A DNA stretch of 64,000 nt, taken from the NCBI GenBank assembly GCA_963667145.1, contig OY762943.1:620001-684000 (forward strand), given 5' to 3'. Origin of the DNA: G963667145 sp963667145 (GTDB taxonomy: Bacteria; Cloacimonadota; Cloacimonadia; G963667145). Positions 17,254 to 25,776 of the stretch are shown here, one piece after another (positions within the stretch are counted from its first letter, which is position 1; every line of letters starts with the position of its first letter). Made by a program: the position numbers and the translations under genes. The notes under the pieces are model-generated. The model was not told the DNA's origin. It searched no databases and saw nothing but the letters and a program-made list of their open reading frames with translations.

Positions 17254-17889
17254 CTACTTTTCTTTTTTTTCTCCTATCTTAAGCTCTGTCCCTCTGATGA
17301 GCCGTTTGATATTGCTAGTATGTTTAAGCCAAATAAAAATTACAATCAATCCAGTCAATACCAAAATTGCCAACAAATCGACATCTCCTTTGAAATAGAA
17401 AAACAAGTTCGCTAAAAATAAAGAAAGTGAAGCCAAAAGTGAGCCCAAAGAGACATAGCGAGTTTTTGCTACAACCAAACCAAACACAACAAAAGCTATC
17501 AAAAAAGCGACTGGGCAAAGTCCAACAAAAATACCTGCCGCACTGGCTACACCTTTTCCGCCTTTGAACTTCAGAAAAATTGGGAAAACATTGCCGACTA
17601 TCACCATGAGAGCAGCAAGAATCAACAAGAAAGACTGATTTGAAAAAAAATGCCACTTCACTATTTGAATAAAAATCAAAGCTTTCAAAAAGTCTGCAAA
17701 AAAGACAACCATTCCAAATTTCCAACCAAGAATCCGAAACACATTCGTAGTGCCAATATTTCCACTGCCATGCTCACGAATATCTATCCCCTTAAAAATC
17801 TTGCCCGCGATATATCCACTGGGGATGCTTCCGATGAGGTATCCGATTAGAAAAACGTAGAAAAAACTACTCACTATCGACGTTGTCAT
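17254..17889 (-). CDS. plsY: Acyl-phosphate:glycerol-3-phosphate acyltransferase
   Basis: A 211-residue inner-membrane enzyme with about five helices. Family motifs are GSIPSGYIAGKI near residue 21, REHGSGNIGTTNVFRILG near residues 38-55 and FKGGKGVASAAGIF near residue 108. It transfers an acyl group from acyl-phosphate to the sn-1 position of glycerol 3-phosphate, starting phospholipid synthesis. Its 5' end overlaps der by 23 bp, indicating coupling. Confidence 0.95.
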   Translation of the reverse strand: MTTSIVSSFFYVFLIGYLIGSIPSGYIAGKIFKGIDIREHGSGNIGTTNVFRILGWKFGMVVFFADFLKALIFIQIVKWHFFSNQSFLLILAALMVIVGNVFPIFLKFKGGKGVASAAGIFVGLCPVAFLIAFVVFGLVVAKTRYVSLGSLLASLSLFLANLFFYFKGDVDLLAILVLTGLIVIFIWLKHTSNIKRLIRGTELKIGEKKEK

Positions 17890-19204
17890 TCTTCCCTCTT
17901 TGCTTATAGGTAATTTTTACGCTAACTCCATGAAAGCCAAACTCTTTTTTAAAATTGTTCAAAATGTATCCCTTGTATGCCGAGCCGATGTTATCAGGAT
18001 TGGAACAAACCACAACAACCTTCACGGGATTAGTCTGTATCTGCGTTGCATAAAATATTTTCACCAATTTGCCTGACGATTGACGAGGCGGAAATCTATC
18101 CAACCATTTCTGCAAAGCCTCATTTAGCTTGGATGTGGAAACTCTGTGCGAACTCCTGTCGTACAAATCGATTCCCTCTTGTAAAATTCTTCCGACCCTT
18201 TGACCTGTGATGGCAGAAGTAAAAATTATCGGACAATCGTCCAAAAATCTGAAAAACTTGAACGCCCTCTTTTTGTATTCGTCGTGGGATTTATTGTCTT
18301 TCTCCACCAAATCCCACTTATTGACCACAACCAAAATGTTTTTGTAATGGTTTTTGGCAAAAGCTCCGATTTTTTGGTCTTGATTGGAAAAGCTCCGAGT
18401 AGCATCCAGCACGAGGATAACGACATCGCTGGAAATGATGGAAGCAATAGATTTCTGAGTGCTGAAATATTCCACTCCGTAGTTAATCTTGCTCTTGCGA
18501 CGAAGCCCCGCTGTGTCCACAAAATGAATTTCCCTGCCTTTGTAGGTAATGTCGCTCCCAATGGCGTCACGAGTGGTGCCAGAAATGTCGCTCACAATGG
18601 AAATCTCTTCTCCGAAAACTCTGTTGAGCAAACTCGATTTGCCCACATTGGGTCGCCCGACAATGCTGAAACGAATTTTGTTTTTCAGCTTTTCTTTCTC
18701 TTTGTCAACGTTTACTCTTTCGCCTGCAATCTCAACCACCATATCCAAAAGCTGTCTCGTTCCGCGGTTTAGCTTGGCGGAAACGGAAACAGGTTCACCC
18801 AAACCTAATGCCAAAAATTCAAAATTTTGCGAAGCGTCCATCTCCGTATCGCATTTATTCGCAATAAGCAGAGTCTCTTTCTTCTGCAGCAGTTTGGCAA
18901 TTTTTTTCTCCACTGGTAGCAAACCAATCTGAACGTCCACCACAAAAAGAATAAGGTCGGACTCGCTAATCACTGCTTCGACTTTCTCCAAAATCTCTTT
19001 GTCAAAATCGTGCTTGCCAAATAGACCGCCTGTGTCCACCAGCTCAAACATCTTGCCATCCCAAAGCACAACGTAACTCTTGTTGTCACGAGTAACGCCC
19101 TCCATGGGGTCAACAATAGCAGAAATGGTTTTGGATAACCGATTGAACAAGAAAGACTTGCCTACGTTCGGTCTCCCAATGATAGCAACTTTTTTTATTG
19201 GCAT
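17867..19204 (-). CDS. der: Ribosome-associated GTPase Der (EngA)
   Basis: A 445-residue protein with two tandem Era-like GTPase domains and a C-terminal KH-like domain. The P-loops are GRPNVGKSFL near residue 9 and GRPNVGKSSL near residue 183; the G3 motifs are DTGG and DTAG; the G4 motifs are NKCD and NKWD. It is required for maturation of the 50S subunit. It overlaps glyA upstream by 10 bp and plsY downstream by 23 bp. Confidence 0.97.
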   Translation of the reverse strand: MPIKKVAIIGRPNVGKSFLFNRLSKTISAIVDPMEGVTRDNKSYVVLWDGKMFELVDTGGLFGKHDFDKEILEKVEAVISESDLILFVVDVQIGLLPVEKKIAKLLQKKETLLIANKCDTEMDASQNFEFLALGLGEPVSVSAKLNRGTRQLLDMVVEIAGERVNVDKEKEKLKNKIRFSIVGRPNVGKSSLLNRVFGEEISIVSDISGTTRDAIGSDITYKGREIHFVDTAGLRRKSKINYGVEYFSTQKSIASIISSDVVILVLDATRSFSNQDQKIGAFAKNHYKNILVVVNKWDLVEKDNKSHDEYKKRAFKFFRFLDDCPIIFTSAITGQRVGRILQEGIDLYDRSSHRVSTSKLNEALQKWLDRFPPRQSSGKLVKIFYATQIQTNPVKVVVVCSNPDNIGSAYKGYILNNFKKEFGFHGVSVKITYKQRGKNDNVDSE

Positions 19205-20481
19205 ATAGGGAAGGTTTTGCAGAATTCCTTAACTTCCAGACCTATCTTGGATAACTCAAATTCGTCATCGTAATTATTGTAAACACGGGAGATGAAATCA
19301 GCGATTTTTTGCATATCGGCTTCGTCCATGCCCCTAGTGGTAACTGCTGGAGAACCTAGGCGAATGCCAGAAGCAACGAATGGCGAGCGAGTGTCAAACG
19401 GCACTGCGTTTTTGTTCACGGTAATCTCAGCAAGTCCCAAAGCAGTTTCCATTTTCTTGCCTGAAGGACCTCCACTATCTTTATCGCCCAAATCCCAAAG
19501 CATTAGATGATTGTCAGTTCCGCCTGAAACCAAATTGAATCCGTGGTTTGTCATGCTCTTCGCCAAAGCCTGAGCGTTCAACAGCACTTGCTTTTGATAT
19601 TTCACAAAATCGTCGCTGAGAGCCTCGGCAAAAGCCACAGCCTTGGCAGCAATAACGTGCTCAAGCGGTCCACCCTGCAACCCAGGGAAAACAATTTTGT
19701 CGATTTTTTGAGCGTACTCCTCTTTACACAAAATAAGTCCTGACCTTGGTCCTCTCAAAGTTTTGTGCGTAGTGGTAGTCACAATGTCGGCATAAGGAAC
19801 AGGAGATTGGTGCAAGCCCGCTGCCACAAGTCCTGCTATGTGAGCCATGTCCACCACGAGATATGCTCCAACTTTGTCAGCAATTTGCTTGAACCGAGTA
19901 AAATCCAACTTTCTGGCATAAGCGGAAGCTCCCGCCAAAATCATCTTCGGCTTGCACTCGTCCGCCAATTGCTCTACTTTGTCGTAGTCAAGCATTCCCG
20001 TTTCTTTCTCCACACCATAGTGAACGATATTATAAAGCATACCCGAAAAACTGAGTGGGCTGCCGTGCGTGAGGTGACCTCCGTGGCTCAACTCCATGGA
20101 AAGAACTGTGTCCCCTGGCTCCAGCAAAGTGAAGTACGCAGCCATATTCGCCGTGGAACCCGAATGTGCTTGCACGTTCACATGCTCAGCTCCAAAAAGC
20201 TCCTTGGCTCGCTCGATGGCAATTCGCTCCATCTTGTCCACAACACCACATCCACCGTAGTAGCGACCATAGAGGTTGTAGTTCAACTCGCCTGTCTTTT
20301 TGCTCCAACGATAAGGGTAGCCCTCAGCGTATTTATTGGTGAAAACGCTACCAGTAGCCTCAAGCACTGCTGGAGAAACATAATTCTCCGACGCAATCAA
20401 CTCCAAACCCTCTTTTTGGCGTTGTGTCTCTTTCAAAATTAAATCGTAAATCTCTTTATCTCTGTTCTTTAGATTTTCCAT
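19195..20481 (-). CDS. glyA: Serine hydroxymethyltransferase
   Basis: A 428-residue PLP enzyme interconverting serine and glycine with tetrahydrofolate. SENYVSPAVLEATGSVFTNK lies near residue 30, and the PLP lysine is in TTTTHKTLRGPRSG near residue 226. Length and motifs are standard. No glycine riboswitch is seen in the 60 bp upstream. It lies in the same direction between the recombinase gene and der. Confidence 0.97.
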   Translation of the reverse strand: MENLKNRDKEIYDLILKETQRQKEGLELIASENYVSPAVLEATGSVFTNKYAEGYPYRWSKKTGELNYNLYGRYYGGCGVVDKMERIAIERAKELFGAEHVNVQAHSGSTANMAAYFTLLEPGDTVLSMELSHGGHLTHGSPLSFSGMLYNIVHYGVEKETGMLDYDKVEQLADECKPKMILAGASAYARKLDFTRFKQIADKVGAYLVVDMAHIAGLVAAGLHQSPVPYADIVTTTTHKTLRGPRSGLILCKEEYAQKIDKIVFPGLQGGPLEHVIAAKAVAFAEALSDDFVKYQKQVLLNAQALAKSMTNHGFNLVSGGTDNHLMLWDLGDKDSGGPSGKKMETALGLAEITVNKNAVPFDTRSPFVASGIRLGSPAVTTRGMDEADMQKIADFISRVYNNYDDEFELSKIGLEVKEFCKTFPICQ

Positions 20482-20541
20482 ATTACCTCTTCATTTTATA
20501 TAACCTTAAGGGCAAAAATGCGGTTTAAATGTCAATGTTTT

Positions 20542-21429
20542 TTACCCTCGTGGATGATATTTTTTGTGCACGTTTATCAGATGTGATTTGTCGATATTCG
20601 TGTAAATTTGTGTCGTGTTGATACTAGCGTGACCCAACATCATCTGAATGGCTCGGATGCCAGCTCCCGCTTCCAACAAGTGCGTAGCAAACGAATGTCG
20701 CAAGATATGTGGCGAAATCTTTTTGCGAAATCCTACCAAATCAGCAGCTTTCTTAATGATTTTCCACACACCCATTCTGGACAATTTTCTGCCGAATTTG
20801 TTCACGAAAACCAAATCGATAATGTTTGTCTTCACCAAAAGTGGACGATAGTTTTGAATGTAGCTCTGCATAATGCCGATGGCGGTGTCGCAGATGGGAA
20901 TGAACCGCTGTTTGTTGCCTTTGCCGATTACTCGAACGACCTCTTGGTCAAACAACAAGTCGTTCAGTTTCAGCTCTATCAACTCGCTCTCTCGCAAACC
21001 ACAAGCATACGCAATCTCCAACATCGCTCTGTTCCGCATCCCCAAAGGCGTGCTATCCTCTGCGAAAACAGCCAACAATTTTTCCACCTGCTCTATGGAC
21101 AGAACCGACGGCAAACGTAAGCCTTGTTTGATTTTGGGGAAGTCCGTAAGCGAAATAGCCAACTCCTGCTGAACCTGCAAAAAATCGAAAAACCCTTTGA
21201 TGGAACTCCGTTTACGCATCAGCGAAGCAGGCGACAAACCGTATGACTGCAACTTGACCAGATAGTTTACCAAATCTTCGTTGCATATATCCTCAAGCTC
21301 TCTATTCACAAAGAGGATAAAATCTTCCAAATCAGCAAAATACGCCTGCAACGAACGTTCGGCAAGTCCTTTTTCCACCTGCAAATAGTAGCGGTAAGAA
21401 TCAAAATGGAACTTCGTTTGTGGACGCAT
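20542..21429 (-). CDS. Tyrosine recombinase XerC/XerD
   Basis: A 295-residue site-specific recombinase with an N-terminal SAM-like core-binding domain and a C-terminal catalytic domain. The catalytic residues appear as R in ACGLRESELIEL near residue 146, HILRHSFATHL near residue 241, LGHASINTTQ, and the nucleophile in IYTN near residue 276. It resolves chromosome dimers at dif during division. It sits among housekeeping genes with no mobile-element features, which favours a cellular Xer over an integrase. XerC and XerD cannot be separated here. Confidence 0.9.
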   Translation of the reverse strand: MRPQTKFHFDSYRYYLQVEKGLAERSLQAYFADLEDFILFVNRELEDICNEDLVNYLVKLQSYGLSPASLMRKRSSIKGFFDFLQVQQELAISLTDFPKIKQGLRLPSVLSIEQVEKLLAVFAEDSTPLGMRNRAMLEIAYACGLRESELIELKLNDLLFDQEVVRVIGKGNKQRFIPICDTAIGIMQSYIQNYRPLLVKTNIIDLVFVNKFGRKLSRMGVWKIIKKAADLVGFRKKISPHILRHSFATHLLEAGAGIRAIQMMLGHASINTTQIYTNIDKSHLINVHKKYHPRG

Positions 21430-21441
21430 CTATATGAAAAT

Positions 21442-22023
21442 TTATAATATTTTTCTGACTATGTCGGCAAGCTCTTTCACAGGCAGACCAACCACGGCAA
21501 ACCAATCGCCGTGAATCTTTGTGATGAATTGCCCCGCCAAGCCCTGCAGAGCATAGCCACCAGCTTTGTCATATGGCTCTTTTGTCCGCACGTATTGGTC
21601 GATTTGCACCTTGTCAACATCGTCAAAAGTCACCTTGGCTTTGCCATAGCTCAGCAAAGTCTCCTTCTTGTAGTGAACGGCAATTCCCGTGTAAACCGAG
21701 TGAGTTCGCCCAGAAAGTTGCTCCAAAAAAAATCTGGCTTCCTCCATATCTTTCGGCTTACCAATGATTTTGTTGTCCAAACTCACAAAAGTGTCCGCAC
21801 CAATCACGATGCATTTTTCGTCACAATTTTTGGCAACGTCCTCGGCTTTTCTTTTCGCCAACTCTTTGCACAACATCAGAGGAGTTAATTTTTGCCCAAT
21901 ATTTTCGTCTACTTTAGAAACAATTTTTACGAATTTCACTCCCAACATTTGCAAAATTCTCTCTCTCCGTACGGAAGCAGAAGCCAAAACGACTTTCTTT
22001 CCGCGTAATAAATTGTGTAAAAT
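21442..22023 (-). CDS. maf: Maf-like nucleoside triphosphate pyrophosphatase
   Basis: A Maf/YhdE nucleotide pyrophosphatase of about 193 residues. The conserved LASAS-x-RR motif is present as LASASVRRERIL, with Val in place of the usual Pro. GADTFVSLDNKIIGKPKD and GRTHSVYTG are further signatures. The only standard start codon would be the TTG encoding the Leu of LASAS, which would remove the essential first strand. Reading upstream gives ILHNLLRGKKVVLASAS beginning with ATT at 22023, immediately after GGAGGAGAA. I therefore place the start at ATT. Maf removes non-canonical nucleotides and can arrest division. Confidence 0.85.
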   Translation of the reverse strand: MLHNLLRGKKVVLASASVRRERILQMLGVKFVKIVSKVDENIGQKLTPLMLCKELAKRKAEDVAKNCDEKCIVIGADTFVSLDNKIIGKPKDMEEARFFLEQLSGRTHSVYTGIAVHYKKETLLSYGKAKVTFDDVDKVQIDQYVRTKEPYDKAGGYALQGLAGQFITKIHGDWFAVVGLPVKELADIVRKIL

Positions 22024-22044
22024 TTCTCCTCCTTTTGGTTCTGA

Positions 22045-23826
22045 TTATGCTTTATCAGCTTTCATCACAGCCAAAAAAGCTTCTTGCGGAATGGAGACCG
22101 AACCAATCTCTTTCATTCGCTTTTTGCCTTTCTTTTGCTTTTCCAAAAGTTTTCTCTTTCGAGTAATATCGCCACCGTAGCACTTCGCCGTCACATTCTT
22201 ACGCATCGCAGTTATCGTGGAACGAGCAATCACATCACTACCGATAGCCGCTTGAATAGGGATTTTGAACAGATGTCGAGGGATTAAATCTTTCAATTTA
22301 TCCGTGATATTCAGCCCCCAAGAGCGAGCTTTGTCCCGATGAGCCATAAAACTCATCGCGTCCACTTTGTCGCCGTTGACCAAAATATCCACCTTCGCGA
22401 TGTCCGAAGTGCGATAATCGGCATACGAATAATCCATCGACGCATAGCCACTGGAAACAGATTTCAGCCGAGAATAAAAATCAAAAATCAGTTCCAACAA
22501 CGGAATATCATAATGCAAGCAAACCCTTTCCTCGTCGATGTATTCCATATTTTTCTGAATGCCCCGTTTGTCGATGACGAGCTTCATAATATTGCCAATG
22601 TATCGCGACGGCACGATAATTTCCAAATTCATATACGGCTCTTGGATGTGGTCGATGTTTTTTTGCTCTGGCAGATTGATGGGATTGTGAACCTCCACCA
22701 TTTGTCCTGACTTGTCAAAAACACGAAAAGGAACGGACGGTGCCGTGGTGATAATCGCCACATCGTATTCGCGATAGAGCCTCTCCACCACTATCTCCAA
22801 GTGCAGCATTCCCAAAAATCCACAGCGAAAACCGAAGCCCAATGCCAACGAATTTTCTGGCTCGTAAACCAAAGATGCGTCGTTCAGCTTCAATTTTTCC
22901 AAAGCGTCGCGAAGCTCTTTGTACTCATCACTCGCCACAGGGAAAACACCACTATAAACCATCGGCTTCACTTCCTGAAAGCCAGCTAACGCTTCCGCAC
23001 AAGGCTTATTTACGCCAGTCACGGTATCGCCAACTTTGGCGTCCTCTATGTCTTTTATCCCAGAAATAATGTAACCAACGTCTCCAGCTTTGAGGGTTTT
23101 TCCTGGCTTCAGACCCAATCCCGCATAACCAAGCTCCTCAACAACAAACTCATAGTCGTTCGACCAAAACTTCACCTTGTCACCCTTTTTCAGAGTGCCA
23201 TCAAAAACCCTGACCACAATGACCACGCCACGATATTTATCGTAGAACGAATCAAACACCAAAGCCTTAACAGGCTGCTTTTCATCGCCCTTGGGAGGTG
23301 GCACATCGCGGATGATACCTTCCAAAAGTTCCTGAATGCCGATGTTGGATTTGGCGGAAACCTTATAAATGTTGTCTTGGCTCAAAAGCTCTATCAACTT
23401 CTCTTCGCACGCAGGCACATTCGCAGACGGCAAGTCGATTTTGTTGATGACGGGAATAATCTCCAAATCGTTTTCCAGAGCAAGATACAGGTTGCTCATC
23501 GTCTGTGCTTCCACTCCCTGAGCAGCGTCCACTAGCAAAATAGCAGCCTCGCAAGAGTTCAAACTTCGCGAAACCTCATAAGAAAAATCCACATGCCCTG
23601 GTGTGTCGATGAGGTTCAGAACATACTCCTGTCCCTGATATGTGTAGGTCATCCGCACAGCTTTGGACTTGATGGTAATGCCACGTTCCTGCTCCAATTC
23701 CATATCGTCCAACACCTGCCCACTGGCGTCGCCGAGCACTCCCGTGAGTTGCAAAAACCTGTCCGAAAGCGTCGATTTGCCATGGTCGATGTGTGCGATT
23801 ATACAAAAATTTCTGATATTGTTCAT
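22045..23826 (-). CDS. lepA: Elongation factor 4 (LepA)
   Basis: A 593-residue translational GTPase. The G1 motif is AHIDHGKST near residue 11, the switch II region is DTPGHVDF, and NKIDLPSA is G4. The C-terminal LepA-specific domain (YGGDITRKRKLLEKQKKGKKR near residue 555) confirms LepA rather than EF-G. It acts on ribosomes, in back-translocation or 30S biogenesis. It appears to be the first gene of the minus-strand run lepA-maf-xer-glyA-der-plsY-heptose kinase-hppA. The Shine-Dalgarno sequence is weak. Confidence 0.97.
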   Translation of the reverse strand: MNNIRNFCIIAHIDHGKSTLSDRFLQLTGVLGDASGQVLDDMELEQERGITIKSKAVRMTYTYQGQEYVLNLIDTPGHVDFSYEVSRSLNSCEAAILLVDAAQGVEAQTMSNLYLALENDLEIIPVINKIDLPSANVPACEEKLIELLSQDNIYKVSAKSNIGIQELLEGIIRDVPPPKGDEKQPVKALVFDSFYDKYRGVVIVVRVFDGTLKKGDKVKFWSNDYEFVVEELGYAGLGLKPGKTLKAGDVGYIISGIKDIEDAKVGDTVTGVNKPCAEALAGFQEVKPMVYSGVFPVASDEYKELRDALEKLKLNDASLVYEPENSLALGFGFRCGFLGMLHLEIVVERLYREYDVAIITTAPSVPFRVFDKSGQMVEVHNPINLPEQKNIDHIQEPYMNLEIIVPSRYIGNIMKLVIDKRGIQKNMEYIDEERVCLHYDIPLLELIFDFYSRLKSVSSGYASMDYSYADYRTSDIAKVDILVNGDKVDAMSFMAHRDKARSWGLNITDKLKDLIPRHLFKIPIQAAIGSDVIARSTITAMRKNVTAKCYGGDITRKRKLLEKQKKGKKRMKEIGSVSIPQEAFLAVMKADKA

Positions 23827-23930
23827 AAGCCCACAGTTAAAAGTGCCGGTAAATTGTAAAGAAAATCCAAGAGGAAAGTGAGGGAAGATTCATTTTCTTT
23901 TGTTGCAAATCTGACCTATTCCAATCCCAG

Positions 23931-24033
23931 TAGATTCCCGCGTTCGCGAGAAAGAGAAACTATTGGGATTCCTGCTTCGCTTAGACTTCTTGCTACTCTA
24001 ATCTCATGCCCGTGCAAACGGGTATCCAACCTC
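23931..24033. repeat. Dispersed ~100 bp repeat, copy 1
   Basis: This block is nearly identical to 25556-25657 in the same orientation; the first 70 bp differ at only about three positions. It opens with the near-palindrome TTCCCGCGTTCGCGAGAA and contains a second hairpin, CCCG-tgcaaa-CGGG, at 24009-24022. On the minus strand it can be translated as ...SEAG..SRERGNL, a peptide common to spurious frames in repeats of this type. It lies in the 322-bp gap between lepA and the porin gene. Confidence 0.8.
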
Positions 24034-24094
24034 AATTGTTTTTCGTAGAAAATTCTCATAATTCCTCCATGAAGGAAAAAAACAATTTTTCTTG

Positions 24095-24124
24095 TTGACA
24101 TTGAGACTCATTCTCATTTATAAG
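24095..24124 (+). promoter_or_regulatory. Promoter with a Fur-type box in its spacer
   Basis: A consensus -35 TTGACA (24095-24100) is followed after 18 bp by TATAAG (24119-24124). The spacer holds TGAGACTCATTCTCA (24102-24116), a 7-1-7 inverted repeat with one mismatch in the left arm. This resembles Fur-family operators. Repressor bound there would block RNA polymerase, so the downstream porin gene is probably controlled by iron or another metal. Confidence 0.65.
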
Positions 24125-24148
24125 TCGCAAAAAATTATAGGAGAAAAG

Positions 24149-25459
24149 ATGAAAAAAATTTTAGCACTTTTTGTGACTTCTTTCTGCGTGCTGTCTCTAT
24201 CTGCCTTCGACCTTGACTGGTCAGGTACAGCCAGAGCTCGCGGAGGAATTACCAACAACCCCAGCTATGACAAAGACGCTCACACACAAACATGGAGAAG
24301 CCAGCGGGTTCAAATCCTGATGGAGGGAAAAACCGAAGACAACATACAGTTGTTTTTGGAAGTTAATTGGGGTGATGGCGACCCTCTGACGGACGCCAAT
24401 AAATCAGTGAAGTTGGATAAAGCTTATATCTTCGCTCCTGCTTTTATCCCCAATGTGGAACTTTCCGCAGGTATTTATCCATTTGCTGCCACCTCTGGTA
24501 TGGTGCTGGACGACAACTTCTTTGGCTATCAAGCAAAAACTACCATTGCAGAGAAATTCGATTTATCTTTAGGAATGTTCCTCATCGATAAAGGCGATAA
24601 CGACAACGCAGACAACGATGCTCACGGAATTATTGCAAGTTTTTCAACGCCAACCGCTGAAGTCGGAACACTCGGAGTAGACCTTTTGGCGAAAACAAAT
24701 TGCTTGCCAGAAATTGAGGTTAACTATAATAACAATGGATCTCTCGGTACTTTCAAAAGTGAAGGTAACTACAAAAGAGGAAATCTATTTTGGTTCAGTC
24801 CCTACTATAATTTTGACGGAAATTCTCTCGGATTAAATGGGGTAACTGTCGATTTCACTGCAACCTACATGACAGGAAATTGGGACGCCAAATCAACTGG
24901 ATACAAAAAAATTGATGCTCAAGCCTATGCCGTCAGCCTGAAACCTACTTACGCTTCTGAAAAAGGAACCGTCGTTGCCTTCGATGTATTCTTTAGTTCT
25001 GGAGCAAAAGGCAGAGATGTAGTTGACGGAGATTACAAGGCTTTCATGGGGATTTCGCCAAGCTACTCTAATGGTTTGGAATATTTCGGCGATGGAGGTC
25101 CTACAGACCAATCAGTAATCAATTTGGGGGCAAGTAGCATTGGCGATGACAAAGCAAACACTCACGGAGCTTTGATGTTGGCTCTGGTGTGCGACCAACC
25201 AATTGTTGAAAAGCTCTCCGCTCACGTTGCTATCGGCTGGGCTCAAACCGCTGAAGATGTGGTTTATTCAAAAAACAACAAAGTAGAAAAAAGCAAAGAT
25301 TTGGGAACTGAGTTTGACTTAGGCTTCAACTATCAGGCGACTGAAACGCTCTGTTTGAAGGTAACTGGTGCATACATCATGCCTGGCAAAGCTCTCTACA
25401 CTAGTGGATCTGGCGACGACCTCATCCAAGTCGGAAGCTATTTGGAATATTCATTCTAA
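24149..25459 (+). CDS. Porin-like outer-membrane protein, probably metal-regulated
   Basis: A 436-residue secreted protein. The start at 24149 (MKKILALFVTSFCVLSLSA) gives a clean signal peptide cut near residue 18 and has AGGAG 5 nt upstream; a longer frame beginning at 24092 would overlap the promoter. The mature part begins FDLDWSGTARARGG and continues as amphipathic strands with Asp/Asn-rich turns, ending VGSYLEYSF with a terminal Phe as in trimeric porins. No named family is recognised. The gene stands alone, with its own promoter and terminator, between two copies of a repeat. Confidence 0.75.
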   Translation: MKKILALFVTSFCVLSLSAFDLDWSGTARARGGITNNPSYDKDAHTQTWRSQRVQILMEGKTEDNIQLFLEVNWGDGDPLTDANKSVKLDKAYIFAPAFIPNVELSAGIYPFAATSGMVLDDNFFGYQAKTTIAEKFDLSLGMFLIDKGDNDNADNDAHGIIASFSTPTAEVGTLGVDLLAKTNCLPEIEVNYNNNGSLGTFKSEGNYKRGNLFWFSPYYNFDGNSLGLNGVTVDFTATYMTGNWDAKSTGYKKIDAQAYAVSLKPTYASEKGTVVAFDVFFSSGAKGRDVVDGDYKAFMGISPSYSNGLEYFGDGGPTDQSVINLGASSIGDDKANTHGALMLALVCDQPIVEKLSAHVAIGWAQTAEDVVYSKNNKVEKSKDLGTEFDLGFNYQATETLCLKVTGAYIMPGKALYTSGSGDDLIQVGSYLEYSF

Positions 25460-25486
25460 CAGAATTAAATCACATACTACCTCCTT

Positions 25487-25517
25487 GCAAGCCTCTGTAA
25501 AAAGGGGCTTGCTTTTT
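25487..25517 (+). terminator. Terminator of the porin gene
   Basis: Stem GCAAGCC (25487-25493) and GGCTTGC (25506-25512), followed by TTTTTC. It lies 28 bp after the porin stop codon. Confidence 0.8.
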
Positions 25518-25555
25518 CTATTCCTTTTATCAGGAATGATGATTAGCTTGGGTTG

Positions 25556-25657
25556 TAGATTCCCGCGTTCGCGAGAATGAGAAACCATTGGGCTTCCTGC
25601 TTCGCTTAGACTTCTTGCTACTCTAATCCTCATACTCACGGGAGTGGGTATCCATCT
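25556..25657. repeat. Dispersed ~100 bp repeat, copy 2
   Basis: A direct copy of 23931-24033. The first 70 bp are almost identical, including TTCCCGCGTTCGCGAGAA. At the 3' part the hairpin sequence differs (ACTC-acgg-GAGT instead of CCCG-tgcaaa-CGGG), so a stem is kept while its bases change. It occupies much of the 317-bp gap before the HD-domain gene; the rest of that gap, 25658-25776, shows only a Shine-Dalgarno sequence. Confidence 0.8.
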
Positions 25658-25776
25658 CTTAGCTCTCTTTAATAAATGGCTTTTTTATCATACAAAGGGA
25701 ACGAACAATAACATTTGACAAAATTCCCCTTCTCCCTCACTTCAAATCAATAAAATTTTCACGCAAGGAGACAAAA

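Noticed and set aside
20542..21429. Tyrosine recombinase as a phage or island integrase
   Set aside because: It sits in a conserved housekeeping run, with no tRNA target or mobile genes nearby; a cellular Xer is simpler.
23916..24101. Minus-strand 61-codon frame containing SEAG and RERGNL
   Set aside because: It lies within repeat copy 1, and the same peptide appears in copy 2; this is a repeat artefact.
25451..25639. Minus-strand 62-codon frame with the same peptide
   Set aside because: It is produced by repeat copy 2 and the porin terminator.
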